A DNA stretch of 64,000 nt from Halomonas sp. JB37 (GCF_002332255.1 NZ_NRGW01000001.1:1178001-1242000), one strand, 5' to 3'; numbered from the stretch's first letter, positions 52,472-62,718 are shown. Translations and numbers: made by a program. Notes: generated from the sequence alone by a model not told the origin.

Positions 52472-54157
52472 TCAGTGCTTGGCGCCAGGACGTGAGCGGC
52501 GCATGGCCATGCTGAGCAGGATAACCGGCAGAATACCCACCACTACAATTGCCAGCGATGAAGTCGAGGCTTCGGCAAGTCGTTCGTCGGATGCTAGATT
52601 ATGTGCCCTGACTGCCAGCGTATCAAAGTTGAAGGGACGTAGAATAATCGTCGCGGGCAGCTCCTTCATTACATCCACGAAGACTAAAATACCTGCCGCT
52701 AGCAGGCTGCTGCGCATCATTGGCGTATGGATATGCCGCAGCGTGCCGCCAGCCGTTTGGCCAAGGGTGCGTGAGGCGGCATCCATGCTCGGCGTGACCT
52801 TGCCCAGGCTCGCTTCAACCGCATTGAAGGAAACGGCCAAAAAGCGCACCACGTAGGCGTAAAGCAAGATAAACGCCGACCCGCTAAATACTAAGCCGAT
52901 GATGTAACCATAGTGGCTGTGAAACCATGTATTAAGAGCGTTATCTAGCCAGGTAAAGGGAATCAAAATACCCACGGCAATGACGGAACCAGGAATCGCG
53001 TAGCCCATCGAGGCCACTCTGGACGCCACGCGTGCAAACGCCGTGTCGTGCATGCGCACGCCATAGCTCAGCACAACGGCTAAGCCTACGGCGATCAGTG
53101 CGGCCACTGTTGCCAGGCCTAGGCTATTCCAGGCGTAGCCGATAAAACGTGTGCCCCACTGAGAATCACCCCCGTTTAACGCTAAATTCAGCAAAATACC
53201 GCTGGGCAGAAAAAAGCCAACCAGTACGGGAAGCAGGCATGCCAGCGTCGCTCCCAGGGCTCCCCAGCCGCGCAGCGCGTATTCGGGCAGCTGCTGGTAG
53301 CGATTGGTGGTATGAAAATAGCGCCGCTTGCCCCGCGACCAGCGCTCCAGCAGCACCAGAACAATCACAAACGTCAGCAAGCAGGCCGCTAATTGAGCCG
53401 CGGCGACCTGTTCGCCCATGCCAAACCAGGTGCGGTAAATGCCGGTGGTAAAGGTATCGACACCAAAGAATTGGACCGCCCCGAATTCATTCAGCGTTTC
53501 CATTAGCACCAGTGATACCCCGCCCACTAGCGCCGGGCGTGCTAGCGGTACCGCGACGGTCGCAAACAGCTTCCACGGGCCGCGCCCTAGTGTGCGGCCC
53601 ACATCCAATACGCATACCGATTGCTCTAAGAAAGAGGCGCGCGCCAACAGGTAGACGTAAGGGTAAAGCACCAGCGTAATCACCGTCGCCGCACCGCCTA
53701 GCGAGCGAACGTTGGGGAAGTAATAGTCGCCATATCCCCAGCCAAACATGTCGCGCAGCATGCTTTGTAAGGGGCCCGCAAACTGCAGGAAATCGGTATA
53801 GGCGTAGGCAATGACGTAGGTGGGTACGGCCAGAGGCAGCAGCAGCGCCCATTCAAACCAACGCTTGCCGGGGAAGCGGCACATAACCACCAGCCATGCC
53901 GTGCCTGTGCCGATGATTAACGTGCCCAGACCTACCGTCACCACCAGCCAAAAAGTGTTGTTGAGATAGCGGCCTAGCACGGTGCTGGCTAAGTGCTGCC
54001 AAACGCCATCGGTGGGCATCACGATATGAGCAAACACTACCAGTACTGGCAGCGCAACGACGAAGGCAACGGCGATCAGTGCTATCGACCAAGGAGTGGC
54101 GCGATGGCTAAGCGAAGAGGAAAAAGCGAATAGCCCGCGATAGCCGGATCTGAACAA
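52472..54157 (-). CDS. fbpB: Fe(III) ABC transporter permease (fused, two units)
   Basis: 561 residues with about 12 hydrophobic helices and two permease units, as in FbpB. The EAA-type coupling loops are ARTLGRGPWKLFATVAVPLARPA near residue 200 and ASRTLGQTAGGTLRHIHTPMM near 465. AAGGAG lies 7 bases before a TTG at 54157, which I prefer. A GTG two codons earlier (54163) would be only 1 base from that site. It moves ferric iron across the inner membrane. Confidence 0.9.
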   Translation of the reverse strand: MFRSGYRGLFAFSSSLSHRATPWSIALIAVAFVVALPVLVVFAHIVMPTDGVWQHLASTVLGRYLNNTFWLVVTVGLGTLIIGTGTAWLVVMCRFPGKRWFEWALLLPLAVPTYVIAYAYTDFLQFAGPLQSMLRDMFGWGYGDYYFPNVRSLGGAATVITLVLYPYVYLLARASFLEQSVCVLDVGRTLGRGPWKLFATVAVPLARPALVGGVSLVLMETLNEFGAVQFFGVDTFTTGIYRTWFGMGEQVAAAQLAACLLTFVIVLVLLERWSRGKRRYFHTTNRYQQLPEYALRGWGALGATLACLLPVLVGFFLPSGILLNLALNGGDSQWGTRFIGYAWNSLGLATVAALIAVGLAVVLSYGVRMHDTAFARVASRVASMGYAIPGSVIAVGILIPFTWLDNALNTWFHSHYGYIIGLVFSGSAFILLYAYVVRFLAVSFNAVEASLGKVTPSMDAASRTLGQTAGGTLRHIHTPMMRSSLLAAGILVFVDVMKELPATIILRPFNFDTLAVRAHNLASDERLAEASTSSLAIVVVGILPVILLSMAMRRSRPGAKH

Positions 54158-54274
54158 GCGCACACTCCTTGCAGTAGCAGTATTAGTCCAGTACCCGCCT
54201 AATGCGAATCACTGACGGCTGTGAATAGTAGCACTAGCCGTTAGCGGCTGCAGCGTTACCACCTACCCTTGACG

Positions 54275-54298
54275 CAAAAAAGCCCGCCGAAGCGGGCT
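54275..54298 (-). terminator. Terminator of the TRAP transporter operon
   Basis: On the minus strand AGCCCGC/GCGGGCT with a 4-base loop is followed by six T. It lies 28 bases beyond the dctM stop codon. Confidence 0.85.
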
Positions 54299-54326
54299 CT
54301 TAAATGCACGTTTGTTAACGGGCAGG

Positions 54327-55661
54327 CTAGTACCCCAGCATCATGCTAGGCAGCCCGGTAATCAGCCAAGGGAAGAATGACATGAGTAAACAGGCCAAGA
54401 GAATCAGCGCGACGAAGGGCACAACCGCTTTATACAGATCGACGATTTCTACCCCAGGCGGTGCGACGCCTTTTAAATAGAACAGCGCATAGCCAAAGGG
54501 CGGGGTGAGGAACGAGGTCTGGAGTACGACCGCCACCATTACCACAAACCACAGCATATCCACGCCCATTGCGTCGACAATGGGTAGCATGATCGGGAAG
54601 CTCAGCAGCACAATCCCAGTCCAGTCCAAGAACATGCCCAAAATAAATACCAGGAACAGCATAAGAATGAGCGCGCCAACGGTGCCGCCAGGCATCGCCA
54701 TGACTAAATCGCTGATCACTGTCATGCCACCACCGCGGGAGAACACGCCCGTAAAGGCCGTAGCACCCACCAGCACCAGCATCACCATGGTGGTGGTTTT
54801 TCCGGCTTCCACCATGGTCCAGAAGCAGGTGGATATTTTGCGATCACCGAAGATCAAAAACAGAATGAAGGCGATGAACACACCGATTGCCGACGCCTCT
54901 GTGGCCGTGGCAATGCCGGTAAAGAGAGCGCCGAGCACCCCAAGAATCAATGACATCGGCGGCACTACGTACTTTGCCAACATGATAAGCAGCTGTTTTG
55001 TGCTGACTGCTGCGCGCTCTTCTGCCGGTACTTTAGGGCCATAGTGCGGCTTGAAATAGCAGATGATCAGCACGTAAAGTGCATACATCACCCCCAGTAA
55101 TAAGCCGGGAATTAGCGCGCCCGCGAACAGTGCGCCCACCGAGACCGGTGAGTAGCTCGCCATTAAAATCAGCATGATGCTAGGTGGAATTAATATACCT
55201 AAGCAGCCGCTGGCCATAATAACGCCCGCGCTAAGTTCTTTGTTGTAGCCATACTTCAGCATGGGCACCAAGGCGATCATGCCCATTACCGCAATAGAGG
55301 CGCCAACAATCCCGGTGGTCGCTGCGAGCAAAACCGACACAATGACCACGGTTAGCGCTAAGCCGCCGCGCAGGTTTGCGAGCAGCAGGCGCATGGCGTC
55401 AAACATTTTCTCGGTGACGCCCGAGTCGTTTAAAAACCTCGCCATCAAAATAAACAGCGGTATCGCCACCAGCACATAGTTGTCCATGGCGTTACCGAAG
55501 ATATTGTTGATTAGAGTGCCAAGTATGCGTTCACCCGGGCCCAAAAAAGCGCCAATAACGGCCACGCCACCAAGCACGAACGCTAGTGGATGACCCATAA
55601 ATAGCCCGACCAGCAGGCCGCCAAACATCACCAGCGTGAGTAATTCAGGGCTTAAGTTCAT
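54327..55661 (-). CDS. dctM: TRAP transporter large permease DctM
   Basis: A 444-residue inner-membrane protein with about 12 helices. FMGHPLAFVLGGVAVIGAFLG, GIVGASIAVMGMIALVPML and SGCLGILIPPSIMLILMA are typical of DctM subunits, the Na+-coupled channel of TRAP systems. It overlaps dctQ by ATGA and ends at a strong terminator. The substrate is set by dctP. Confidence 0.92.
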   Translation of the reverse strand: MNLSPELLTLVMFGGLLVGLFMGHPLAFVLGGVAVIGAFLGPGERILGTLINNIFGNAMDNYVLVAIPLFILMARFLNDSGVTEKMFDAMRLLLANLRGGLALTVVIVSVLLAATTGIVGASIAVMGMIALVPMLKYGYNKELSAGVIMASGCLGILIPPSIMLILMASYSPVSVGALFAGALIPGLLLGVMYALYVLIICYFKPHYGPKVPAEERAAVSTKQLLIMLAKYVVPPMSLILGVLGALFTGIATATEASAIGVFIAFILFLIFGDRKISTCFWTMVEAGKTTTMVMLVLVGATAFTGVFSRGGGMTVISDLVMAMPGGTVGALILMLFLVFILGMFLDWTGIVLLSFPIMLPIVDAMGVDMLWFVVMVAVVLQTSFLTPPFGYALFYLKGVAPPGVEIVDLYKAVVPFVALILLACLLMSFFPWLITGLPSMMLGY

Positions 55662-56161
55662 GCTGATGTCTCCTCGCGAAGTTGCATGATGGCACGCAGC
55701 ACAATGGCAATCGCCTGCAGCAGAATGAGCACGGCGGCCACCACAATCACCCCTTTGATCGGATAGACGGGAATTGAGATCATGCCATACGTGGTTTCAC
55801 CGCGGCTCCAAGCGCGTTCAAAGAAGCTCCAGCCCAGCGTGATCAGCATCCAGCTAAAAGGCACAAAGAAAATCAGATAGCCCAGTACTTCAAGTGCCGC
55901 CTGCTTCTTACGCGACAGCAGACGCTTTAAAACGTCAACTTCAACATGTGCATGATGGCGTAGCCCATAGGCTGCCATCAGCATAAAGTGGGCACCAAAT
56001 AGCATCTTGGTAACGTCAAACGCCCAGTCGCTGGGCCGACCAAACAGAAAGCGTGAGGCAATATCGTAAAGAACGATGAGGGTAATGATGGCAATCAGCG
56101 GTGCGATGATGCGCCCAAACGCCTCGTTGATGGCATCGATCGCCTTGGCAATCGCATTCAT
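55658..56161 (-). CDS. dctQ: TRAP transporter small permease DctQ
   Basis: A 167-residue, four-helix inner-membrane subunit. RFLFGRPSDWAFDVTKMLFG and HHAHVEVDVLKRLLSRKKQ are typical of DctQ proteins. It lies between dctP and dctM and overlaps dctM by 4 bases. Confidence 0.88.
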   Translation of the reverse strand: MNAIAKAIDAINEAFGRIIAPLIAIITLIVLYDIASRFLFGRPSDWAFDVTKMLFGAHFMLMAAYGLRHHAHVEVDVLKRLLSRKKQAALEVLGYLIFFVPFSWMLITLGWSFFERAWSRGETTYGMISIPVYPIKGVIVVAAVLILLQAIAIVLRAIMQLREETSA

Positions 56162-56183
56162 GGAAGATCTCCGCAGTCAGCAC

Positions 56184-56214
56184 AAAAAAACCGCCTCAGC
56201 AAAACCGAGGCGGT
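56184..56214 (-). terminator. Internal terminator between dctP and dctQ
   Basis: On the minus strand ACCGCCTC/GAGGCGGT forms an 8-bp stem followed by seven T. It probably stops part of the transcripts after dctP, so that the binding protein is made in excess over the membrane subunits. Confidence 0.75.
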
Positions 56215-56225
56215 GCATAAGCGCC

Positions 56226-57329
56226 TTATAGGCAGGCTTCGATTTCTTCCAATGACGGGAGGTTATCCATCACTCGGCTCATGTTGAAGGGTGCCGACAC
56301 GTCGCGCCACGTGGCGTAGTGCTGAAGGTAAGCAATCATGGATTGGTATACTTTGGCGTGATCAGAATTCTCGCACGCACCGCGTACAATAACCTCGTTG
56401 GTAATTTCTTGAATGCGCGCTAAGTCTTCTTCAGAGAACTGGTTAATCGTCACGCCCGCATCAATAAATTTCTGCGTGGCTTCGGTTGACTGGCGCTCAG
56501 ACCAAGCAAGTGACCATGCCATGGTGGCATCTGCAGCAATGCGCAGCTTCTCTTGCGTGTCTTCTGAAAGCGCGTCCCAGGCATCTTTATTGATCATTAC
56601 GCCAAACACGCTAGCGGACTGGTGCCAGCCTGGCGTTGCCCAGTAGTCAGCAACTTCTGCAAAGCCAGCCTTAAAATCAACGCCCGGGGTCGAGAACTCG
56701 CCAGCATCAATGACGCCACGCTCGATGGCTTGATACACTTCGCCACCGGCAAGCGTGACTTGTGAACCCCCCAGCTCTTCTAGTACGCGGCCCTGGTCGC
56801 GACCCGATAGACGCAGGCGCTTGCCTTCAAGGTCAGCGATACTTTCGATTGGCGTGCGGCCCATAAAGCCGGATTCGTTGTTAGTAATGCCGTAGGGCAG
56901 ATAGATCATATTGAACTGGCCATAGATCTCTTCGTATAACTCGCGGCCGCCCCACTGCTGAATCCAGTTAAGGTAATCAACGCCATTAAACAGACTGGTC
57001 GTCGTCGCCAGCGGCGAGAAAGCTGGGTTTAAGCCTGCCCAGTAGCCCGGCCAGTCGCCCGCCGCTTCAATGCTGCCTGTTTCAGTGGCATCAAATACTT
57101 CGGTGCCGGGCATTAATGTACCGCCCGCGCGGAAGTTGATTTGCAGTTCGTCACCTGCCAACTGATTGACCAGCTCGGCCCAGTGCTGGTCAATCTTGAT
57201 CAAATCAAGGTTTTCCGGCCAGGTAGAGGTCATCGTCCACTCTTCTTGTGCTTGGGCGGTGGTGGTGAAAGCAGCGAAAGCGATACCGGCAGCAAGGCCG
57301 CTGAGGGCAAATTTTGTGGTTTTTTTCAT
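56226..57329 (-). CDS. dctP: TRAP transporter substrate-binding protein DctP
   Basis: 367 residues with a signal peptide (about 1-27, cleavage after AQAQ). It has the DctP segments LEGKRLRLSGRDQGRVLEELG and GEVYQAIERGVIDAGEFSTP. The WTMTSTWPENLDLIKIDQHW start and GYWAGLNPAFSPLATT resemble the mannitol/chloroaromatic branch of the family. The conserved Arg that binds a carboxylate lies in RLRLSGRD, so an organic acid is a likely substrate, but which one is not clear. It is the first gene of dctPQM. Confidence 0.88.
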   Translation of the reverse strand: MKKTTKFALSGLAAGIAFAAFTTTAQAQEEWTMTSTWPENLDLIKIDQHWAELVNQLAGDELQINFRAGGTLMPGTEVFDATETGSIEAAGDWPGYWAGLNPAFSPLATTTSLFNGVDYLNWIQQWGGRELYEEIYGQFNMIYLPYGITNNESGFMGRTPIESIADLEGKRLRLSGRDQGRVLEELGGSQVTLAGGEVYQAIERGVIDAGEFSTPGVDFKAGFAEVADYWATPGWHQSASVFGVMINKDAWDALSEDTQEKLRIAADATMAWSLAWSERQSTEATQKFIDAGVTINQFSEEDLARIQEITNEVIVRGACENSDHAKVYQSMIAYLQHYATWRDVSAPFNMSRVMDNLPSLEEIEACL

Positions 57330-57722
57330 GATGTATTTCCTGGTTTGGCGTATGGCGTTATTAGTGTTTGTTACCTGGATGCAGGAAAGTGCAGCGTAGC
57401 AAAGGTTACGTTTACGTAAACAAGGAGATTTTAGCGCTGCAACGCTAAACTAGCACACTCACCCCGCTGCAATGCAATATCAGTTAATTAAGAGGTTTCG
57501 ATTGATTCTTGTACTAATAAAATAGCTAAGCATCTGTTAAATAATGAATTACCTTTTTTTTTAAGTTGCCCTGGCAAGGGTTAAGTAGCGAGTCAGCGTT
57601 GAAATGAGCCGAATCATGCAACCAAAGTTGTAAGTCAGAGCCCCGCCATGAGAGGCTCGGCGACGGGTTTGACGGGGTGACGCTATGGGAAGCGATGGCG
57701 GCAAATAGAAAAGGGAATAACG
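57330..57722. other. Intergenic region between dctP and tmcA
   Basis: A 393-base region between divergent genes. It holds a perfect palindrome GTTTACGTAAAC at 57410-57421, about 80 bases before dctP, a possible operator for the TRAP operon. An AT-rich stretch with a nine-T run near 57555 follows. No small gene or RNA is evident. Confidence 0.45.
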
Positions 57723-59939
57723 GTGGGTGCAGAAACACAGGCAGATAGTCGCGCGTTAGATGGCCAGCAGCTACGCAAAGTGGCTACGTTAGTTCATCAC
57801 GCCCGGCGTTTAGCCCACAGGCATTGGCGTCAGTTGGTCTGGTTAAGCGGCGATGCCCAGCAGTGTCGGCGTCTCGCGCAGGCGCTGTGGCAAGCCCACC
57901 CTTGGCAAGCGCCGGTGTGGGTAGGTAGCGACAAAGAGACGAACCAATGTGGGTCGTCTGCTTTTTCGCCGGTACTCTCTCCTCGCAAAGCGCGCATGCG
58001 ACTGGGAGCTGAGCATCAGTTAGTCGTGCTTGATACTCATGGCACCGGCTTTGATCCTGAGGCGCTGGGAGCTCTGTCTGGAACCCTCACCGCCGGTGGT
58101 TTGCTGGTGCTGATCACGCCACAGCCATGGGGGCAGGCACCCGACCCAGACTACGCCCGCTTCGCGGACCATCCGCTGCGCTGGGAAGATCTCAGCTGTC
58201 ATTATCTTGCGCGATTAGCACGCCAGCTGCAGGCCTCTGATCAGATCGTGCGCTGGCGTGCGGGCGGCGAGCTGCATTTGCCCCGTTTACCCGCACGTAA
58301 CGTTTATGGCAATGAGCATAGCCACAATGATGCTAATAATGGCTGCCTCAGTGGCGATAGCGACTGCTTGACGGCTGATCAGGCGCAGGCTGTTAGGGCG
58401 TTAGTCGGCCTGAAACGCCGCCGACCGCTGGTGATGACCGCTGACCGAGGGCGTGGGAAAAGCGCGGCGCTGGGGATTGCCTGCGCTAGGCTGCTCGCTC
58501 ATAAGCCTCGTACGGTCGTGCTCACCGCGCCGCGCCTTAGCTCGGTCGAGAGCGTGTTTGAACGCGTAGTGGCTCTTTGCCCGGGCGGCAGTCGCGTTGC
58601 CCCGGGTCACTTTGTGCTACCTCAGGGCAGCGAGTTGCTTTATCTAGCGCCGGATGTGTTAACCGAGCAGATCAATGCGCAGCAGCAGGGCGGCGATGGC
58701 AGCTATTTGCTAGTAGATGAGGCGGCGGCCATTCCTGCTGCTTTGCTGGGCCAGTGGCTCGACGCTTTTCCACGGATTGCGTTTGCGACCACGGTGCATG
58801 GCTACGAGGGTTCTGGGCGCGGCTTCGCGCTGCGCTTTCGGGCCACGCTAGACCGGCTGACGCCACAGTGGAAAGCGCTCATGCTTAAGGCTCCTATTCG
58901 CTGGCGTATCAACGATCCGCTGGAGGATTTGGTCAATCGACTGCTGCTGTTAAAAGCGCCGCTGCCTATCGCACAGGCGCAAGAAAGCGCTGAAATAACC
59001 ACGGTTGTTGATCGCGACGCGCTTGCTCAGCAAGACGCTAGGCTGGAAAAACTGTTTGGGCTGCTGGTGCAGTCGCACTATCGCACGTCGCCTAACGACC
59101 TGCGTCAACTGCTTGATGGTCCGGGTGTTGAGCTGCGTACTCTCGAACAGGCTAGCGAGCCGCAGGCTGTCTTGGTTACTCGCGATGAGGGCGGTTTTGA
59201 GGCGGAACTTGCTGACCAGGTCGCCCGCGGCCAGCGTCGGCCGCAGGGGCATCTGTTAGCTCAGTCGCTCGCTACTCACACGGGTAGCCGCGCGGCGCTG
59301 ACCGCTCGCTGGCGCCGGGTGGTCCGTATCGCCACTCATCCCGAACGGCGTCGCCAAGGGTTGGGGCATGCGCTGTTACAGGCAGATATGAACGCCGCGA
59401 GACAGCAAGGCGTGGCGCTGTATGGGGCCACTTTTGGCGCGGAGGCATCGCTGTTGCAATTTTGGCTGGCGCAAGGTTTCATCCCGGTACGCTTAGGTAT
59501 TAGCCGCGAGACCTCGACCGGTGAGTTTGCCGTGATGGTCGCAAAAGCGCTGAGTGAGCAGGGAGAGGATGTGCTGGTTGATCTTGGCGAGCGCTTCCAG
59601 GCAGCGCTTTTAGGTCTGTTGGCGTTTGAACTTAACACGCTGCCCGCATCAATGGTTGCGCTGCTGCTCGCTGAATTGCCTGGCGCTGCGCTGAGTGCGC
59701 GTGATTGGCAAGATATAGACGATGTGGCCTTGGCTCATCGCGATCCTGTGCTTGCACGAGCGGCGCTACAGGCCCTGGCACGCGAAGCCAGTCGCTGCGT
59801 TTTAACGGATTCGCAGCAGCTCGCGCACCACCAATTGGCCGCATGGGCATTTCAAAACCGACCGCTGGCGAAGGCTCATGGCGAGGCAGTTCAAGCCTTA
59901 CGCATCGCTGTGCATACACTCATTGAACCGGTAAAGTAG
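57723..59939 (+). CDS. tmcA: tRNA(Met) cytidine acetyltransferase TmcA
   Basis: 738 residues. It acetylates the wobble cytidine of elongator tRNA-Met. An N-terminal DUF1726-like part (about 1-180) is followed by a helicase-like ATPase (Walker A TADRGRGKSAALG, Walker B YLLVDEAAAIP), then a GNAT acetyltransferase (IATHPERRRQGLGHALL, YGATFGAEASLLQFW) and a C-terminal tail. It starts at GTG 57723, with GGGA 6 bases upstream. The length is slightly longer than the E. coli protein. Confidence 0.93.
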   Translation: MGAETQADSRALDGQQLRKVATLVHHARRLAHRHWRQLVWLSGDAQQCRRLAQALWQAHPWQAPVWVGSDKETNQCGSSAFSPVLSPRKARMRLGAEHQLVVLDTHGTGFDPEALGALSGTLTAGGLLVLITPQPWGQAPDPDYARFADHPLRWEDLSCHYLARLARQLQASDQIVRWRAGGELHLPRLPARNVYGNEHSHNDANNGCLSGDSDCLTADQAQAVRALVGLKRRRPLVMTADRGRGKSAALGIACARLLAHKPRTVVLTAPRLSSVESVFERVVALCPGGSRVAPGHFVLPQGSELLYLAPDVLTEQINAQQQGGDGSYLLVDEAAAIPAALLGQWLDAFPRIAFATTVHGYEGSGRGFALRFRATLDRLTPQWKALMLKAPIRWRINDPLEDLVNRLLLLKAPLPIAQAQESAEITTVVDRDALAQQDARLEKLFGLLVQSHYRTSPNDLRQLLDGPGVELRTLEQASEPQAVLVTRDEGGFEAELADQVARGQRRPQGHLLAQSLATHTGSRAALTARWRRVVRIATHPERRRQGLGHALLQADMNAARQQGVALYGATFGAEASLLQFWLAQGFIPVRLGISRETSTGEFAVMVAKALSEQGEDVLVDLGERFQAALLGLLAFELNTLPASMVALLLAELPGAALSARDWQDIDDVALAHRDPVLARAALQALAREASRCVLTDSQQLAHHQLAAWAFQNRPLAKAHGEAVQALRIAVHTLIEPVK

Positions 59940-59966
59940 GCCGGTTGCCTATAACGAAGAGTCACC

Positions 59967-61433
59967 ATGAACGCACATCTTGAAGCACTGGCGCCCACTA
60001 TCGTTTGGCGCCACTTTCGAACGCTTTGTAATACGCCGCGCCCCTCGGGGCATGAAGCGGCGCTTGTCGCCATTCTTGAGGCTTGGGCCGATGCGCAAGG
60101 CTTTGCCCATGACCGTGACACCTTTGGTAATTTACGCATACGTAAAGCCGCTTCTGCAGGCTGCGAACAGGCGCCCGGCGTAGTGCTTCAGGGCCACCTG
60201 GATATGGTGGCGCAAGCGAATAGCGACCATGCGCATGACTTTACTCGCGACCCAATCAGCACCTATGTTGCCGACGGCTGGCTGCACGCTGATGGCACCA
60301 CTTTAGGCGCTGATAACGGTATGGGCGTGGCGGCGATTCTGGCCGTACTAGAAGACCCCGATTTACGCCATGGGCCGCTGGAAGCCCTGTTCACTTTGGA
60401 AGAAGAAACCTCCATGGGCGGGGCGTTGAATCTAGCCGAGAATTGGTTAGAGGGTTCGCTACTGCTCAACCTGGACAGCGAAGATCGCGGCCAGGTCTAT
60501 ATTGGCTGTGCTGGCGGGGCTGACGTTGAAGTGGATGCTCAGCTACCCAGCGCTGCCGTGAATGATCATGAGCAAGTGATTAGCATTGCGCTTACCGGTT
60601 TAAAAGGTGGCCATTCCGGCATTGATATCCATAAACCGCTGGGCAACGCTAACCGTCTATTAATCAGAGTATTGCGCTCTCTAGAGTCGTTTGATGCACG
60701 GCTGATAAGCTATCACGGCGGCACTTTGCGCAATGCGATCCCTCGCGAAGCGTTTGCCCAGGTAGCGCTGCCTGGCGATGAAGTTGATGCGGCCATGGTC
60801 GCTATCGCCGGGCTGGAAACTATTCTGCTGAGAGAGCTGGGGAGTGGTGACAGCGGCCTTAAAATCAGCGCCCAGCGCGTAACGGAAATACCCGCTGCAG
60901 AGCCGTTAACCTTAGATGCTAGCTTAATGCTGCTGGCCGCGCTGCATGCCGCTCCCTGTGGGGTTGAGCGAATGAGTGCCGATGTGCCAGGCGTGGTAGA
61001 AACCTCCAATAATCTTGGCGTGTTAAGCCTGGAAAACGGCCGGCTACACCTCTGTGCATTGGTGCGTTCACTGCACGACAGCGCAGTCATTGCCATGGGC
61101 GACCGTTTTCATGCGCTGTTTGGGCTCATTGGGGCGCGGGTGAAAGTTGAAAATGGCTATCCCGGCTGGGCGCCTAATCCAGATGGCGGGCTGTTGGCGA
61201 CGTTCAACGCACGCCATTTGGCACTGCTGGGCCGCGAGCCAGAGGTAAAGGTAGTTCACGCAGGTCTCGAATGCGGCATTTTGGGCAGCAAGTACCCGCA
61301 TCTAGATATGATCTCGTTTGGACCGCTGATTCGCGGTGCTCACTCACCGGATGAGCGGGTAGAGCTTGCGTCAGTGGAAGAGTTCTGGCTGATGCTGCGG
61401 GCGTTGATTGAGGATCTTGCCGAAGCTAAATAA
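59967..61433 (+). CDS. pepD: Aminoacyl-histidine dipeptidase (peptidase D)
   Basis: 488 residues of the M20 family. Metal ligands lie in LQGHLDMVAQAN, GADNGMGVAA, LEEETSMGGAL and LNLDSEDRG; the C-terminal ligand is in GAHSPDERV. It cleaves Xaa-His dipeptides and related substrates in the cytoplasm. AACGAAGAG lies upstream of the ATG. It lies 27 bases after tmcA and may share its transcript. Confidence 0.95.
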   Translation: MNAHLEALAPTIVWRHFRTLCNTPRPSGHEAALVAILEAWADAQGFAHDRDTFGNLRIRKAASAGCEQAPGVVLQGHLDMVAQANSDHAHDFTRDPISTYVADGWLHADGTTLGADNGMGVAAILAVLEDPDLRHGPLEALFTLEEETSMGGALNLAENWLEGSLLLNLDSEDRGQVYIGCAGGADVEVDAQLPSAAVNDHEQVISIALTGLKGGHSGIDIHKPLGNANRLLIRVLRSLESFDARLISYHGGTLRNAIPREAFAQVALPGDEVDAAMVAIAGLETILLRELGSGDSGLKISAQRVTEIPAAEPLTLDASLMLLAALHAAPCGVERMSADVPGVVETSNNLGVLSLENGRLHLCALVRSLHDSAVIAMGDRFHALFGLIGARVKVENGYPGWAPNPDGGLLATFNARHLALLGREPEVKVVHAGLECGILGSKYPHLDMISFGPLIRGAHSPDERVELASVEEFWLMLRALIEDLAEAK

Positions 61434-61460
61434 CGCGCTGAAGCGTATAAAGATGGCCTA

Positions 61461-61499
61461 TTTCAAGCCCTTGGTGCTGTTTATCCCAAGGGCTTGAAA
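61461..61499. terminator. Bidirectional terminator between pepD and MFS gene
   Basis: A perfect 14-bp stem TTTCAAGCCCTTGG / CCAAGGGCTTGAAA with an 11-base loop. The A/T-rich stem ends serve as T runs on either strand. Confidence 0.8.
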
Positions 61500-61533
61500 C
61501 GTTAGAGGCCGATGTCGCTATCATTAAAGGACG

Positions 61534-62718
61534 CTATGCCTGCTTACCAAGCACTGATTGAGATGGCTGGCTATTGCTACCGCGCCGTGCCACATAGGGC
61601 AGCAGGCTAAGTAGCCCAAGAACGGCCAGCAGAGTGCCGACCCCAAGCGGTGAAAGCAGGCCATAGCCTGCGCTGATGCCGAGACCACCTAGCCAAACGC
61701 CCATTCCCAAGCCAATATTGATGACCGATGCATGCACCGTGTTGACCAGCGTGCCCGGCCGGGCCGTTCTCATCACCCTTGCCACCATGGCAGGGTTCAT
61801 TGTGACACCCACCAGCCCGATTAAAATGACCATCATAATACTGGCCGTGGCGCTTTGCGCTAGCAGCGAAAACGCCACCAGTGCCGTGATCAGCAGCAAT
61901 AGCCCGCAAACCATTACCGAATACGTGTGCTTATCCGCGTAGCGACCCACCACTGCATTGCCGACGATATTAGCGACGCCATACATGCCAAGCAGCCAAG
62001 GAATGGCCGTTATGGAAAACCCCGTTACTTCTGTCAGGATTGGTGTGAAATAGCTGAAAGCTGCGAATGTCGCGCCGATAATGAAGGCGCTGGTGGCATA
62101 GGCAGACCACAAGTGGCCATTCTTAAACTCGGCCAACTCCTTGCTCAGCCCAATGGGGGCTGACGATTTAGATAGCGGCACTCGAATGCTAATGGCAACG
62201 GCACATAGCGCCGTGAGCGCCACCACGAGCCAGAAACTGGCGCGCCAGCCTACATTCTGATCAATCAGTGTGGCGATAGGTACGCCCAGCGCTGCCGCTA
62301 GCATTAACCCGCCCAACACGATTGAAGCAGCGCGTCCGCGTGCCTCGACAGCGACGACCTCTGCACAGATGGATAACGCGGTGCCGATACAGGCTGATGC
62401 CGCCACGCCTGTCGCGATGCGCGCTAATGTCATGATCGTATAGCTGTCTGTCGACGCGGCAATAGACTGCGCGGCGGCGTACAGCGCTAGCAGCCAAAGT
62501 AGCGCCGATTTGTTGGGCACACGAAGTTTGAGCAGGCCAGCGGTTAGCAGTGGCCCGCCAATCACCATGCCAAAGGCATACATTGAGATGAGCGAGCCGA
62601 CCTGCTCTAGCGAAATATCAAACGCTGCTGCCAGCGATGGCATCATACCCGCGACCATGAATTCCGATGTGGTCAATGAGAAGATAGTTAGCCCAAGAAT
62701 ATAAACAATGAGGGGCAT
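61534..62718 (-). CDS. MFS efflux transporter (DHA1-type)
   Basis: A 395-residue membrane protein with about 12 helices. FSLTTSEFMVAGMMPSLA at helix 1 and RIATGVAASACIGTALSI resemble the AraJ/YdhP group of sugar and drug efflux pumps. I chose the ATG at 62718 (MPLIVYILGL) because AGGAAA lies 5 bases upstream. An in-frame ATG at 62775 would add 19 hydrophilic residues. The substrate is unknown. Confidence 0.85.
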   Translation of the reverse strand: MPLIVYILGLTIFSLTTSEFMVAGMMPSLAAAFDISLEQVGSLISMYAFGMVIGGPLLTAGLLKLRVPNKSALLWLLALYAAAQSIAASTDSYTIMTLARIATGVAASACIGTALSICAEVVAVEARGRAASIVLGGLMLAAALGVPIATLIDQNVGWRASFWLVVALTALCAVAISIRVPLSKSSAPIGLSKELAEFKNGHLWSAYATSAFIIGATFAAFSYFTPILTEVTGFSITAIPWLLGMYGVANIVGNAVVGRYADKHTYSVMVCGLLLLITALVAFSLLAQSATASIMMVILIGLVGVTMNPAMVARVMRTARPGTLVNTVHASVINIGLGMGVWLGGLGISAGYGLLSPLGVGTLLAVLGLLSLLPYVARRGSNSQPSQSVLGKQA

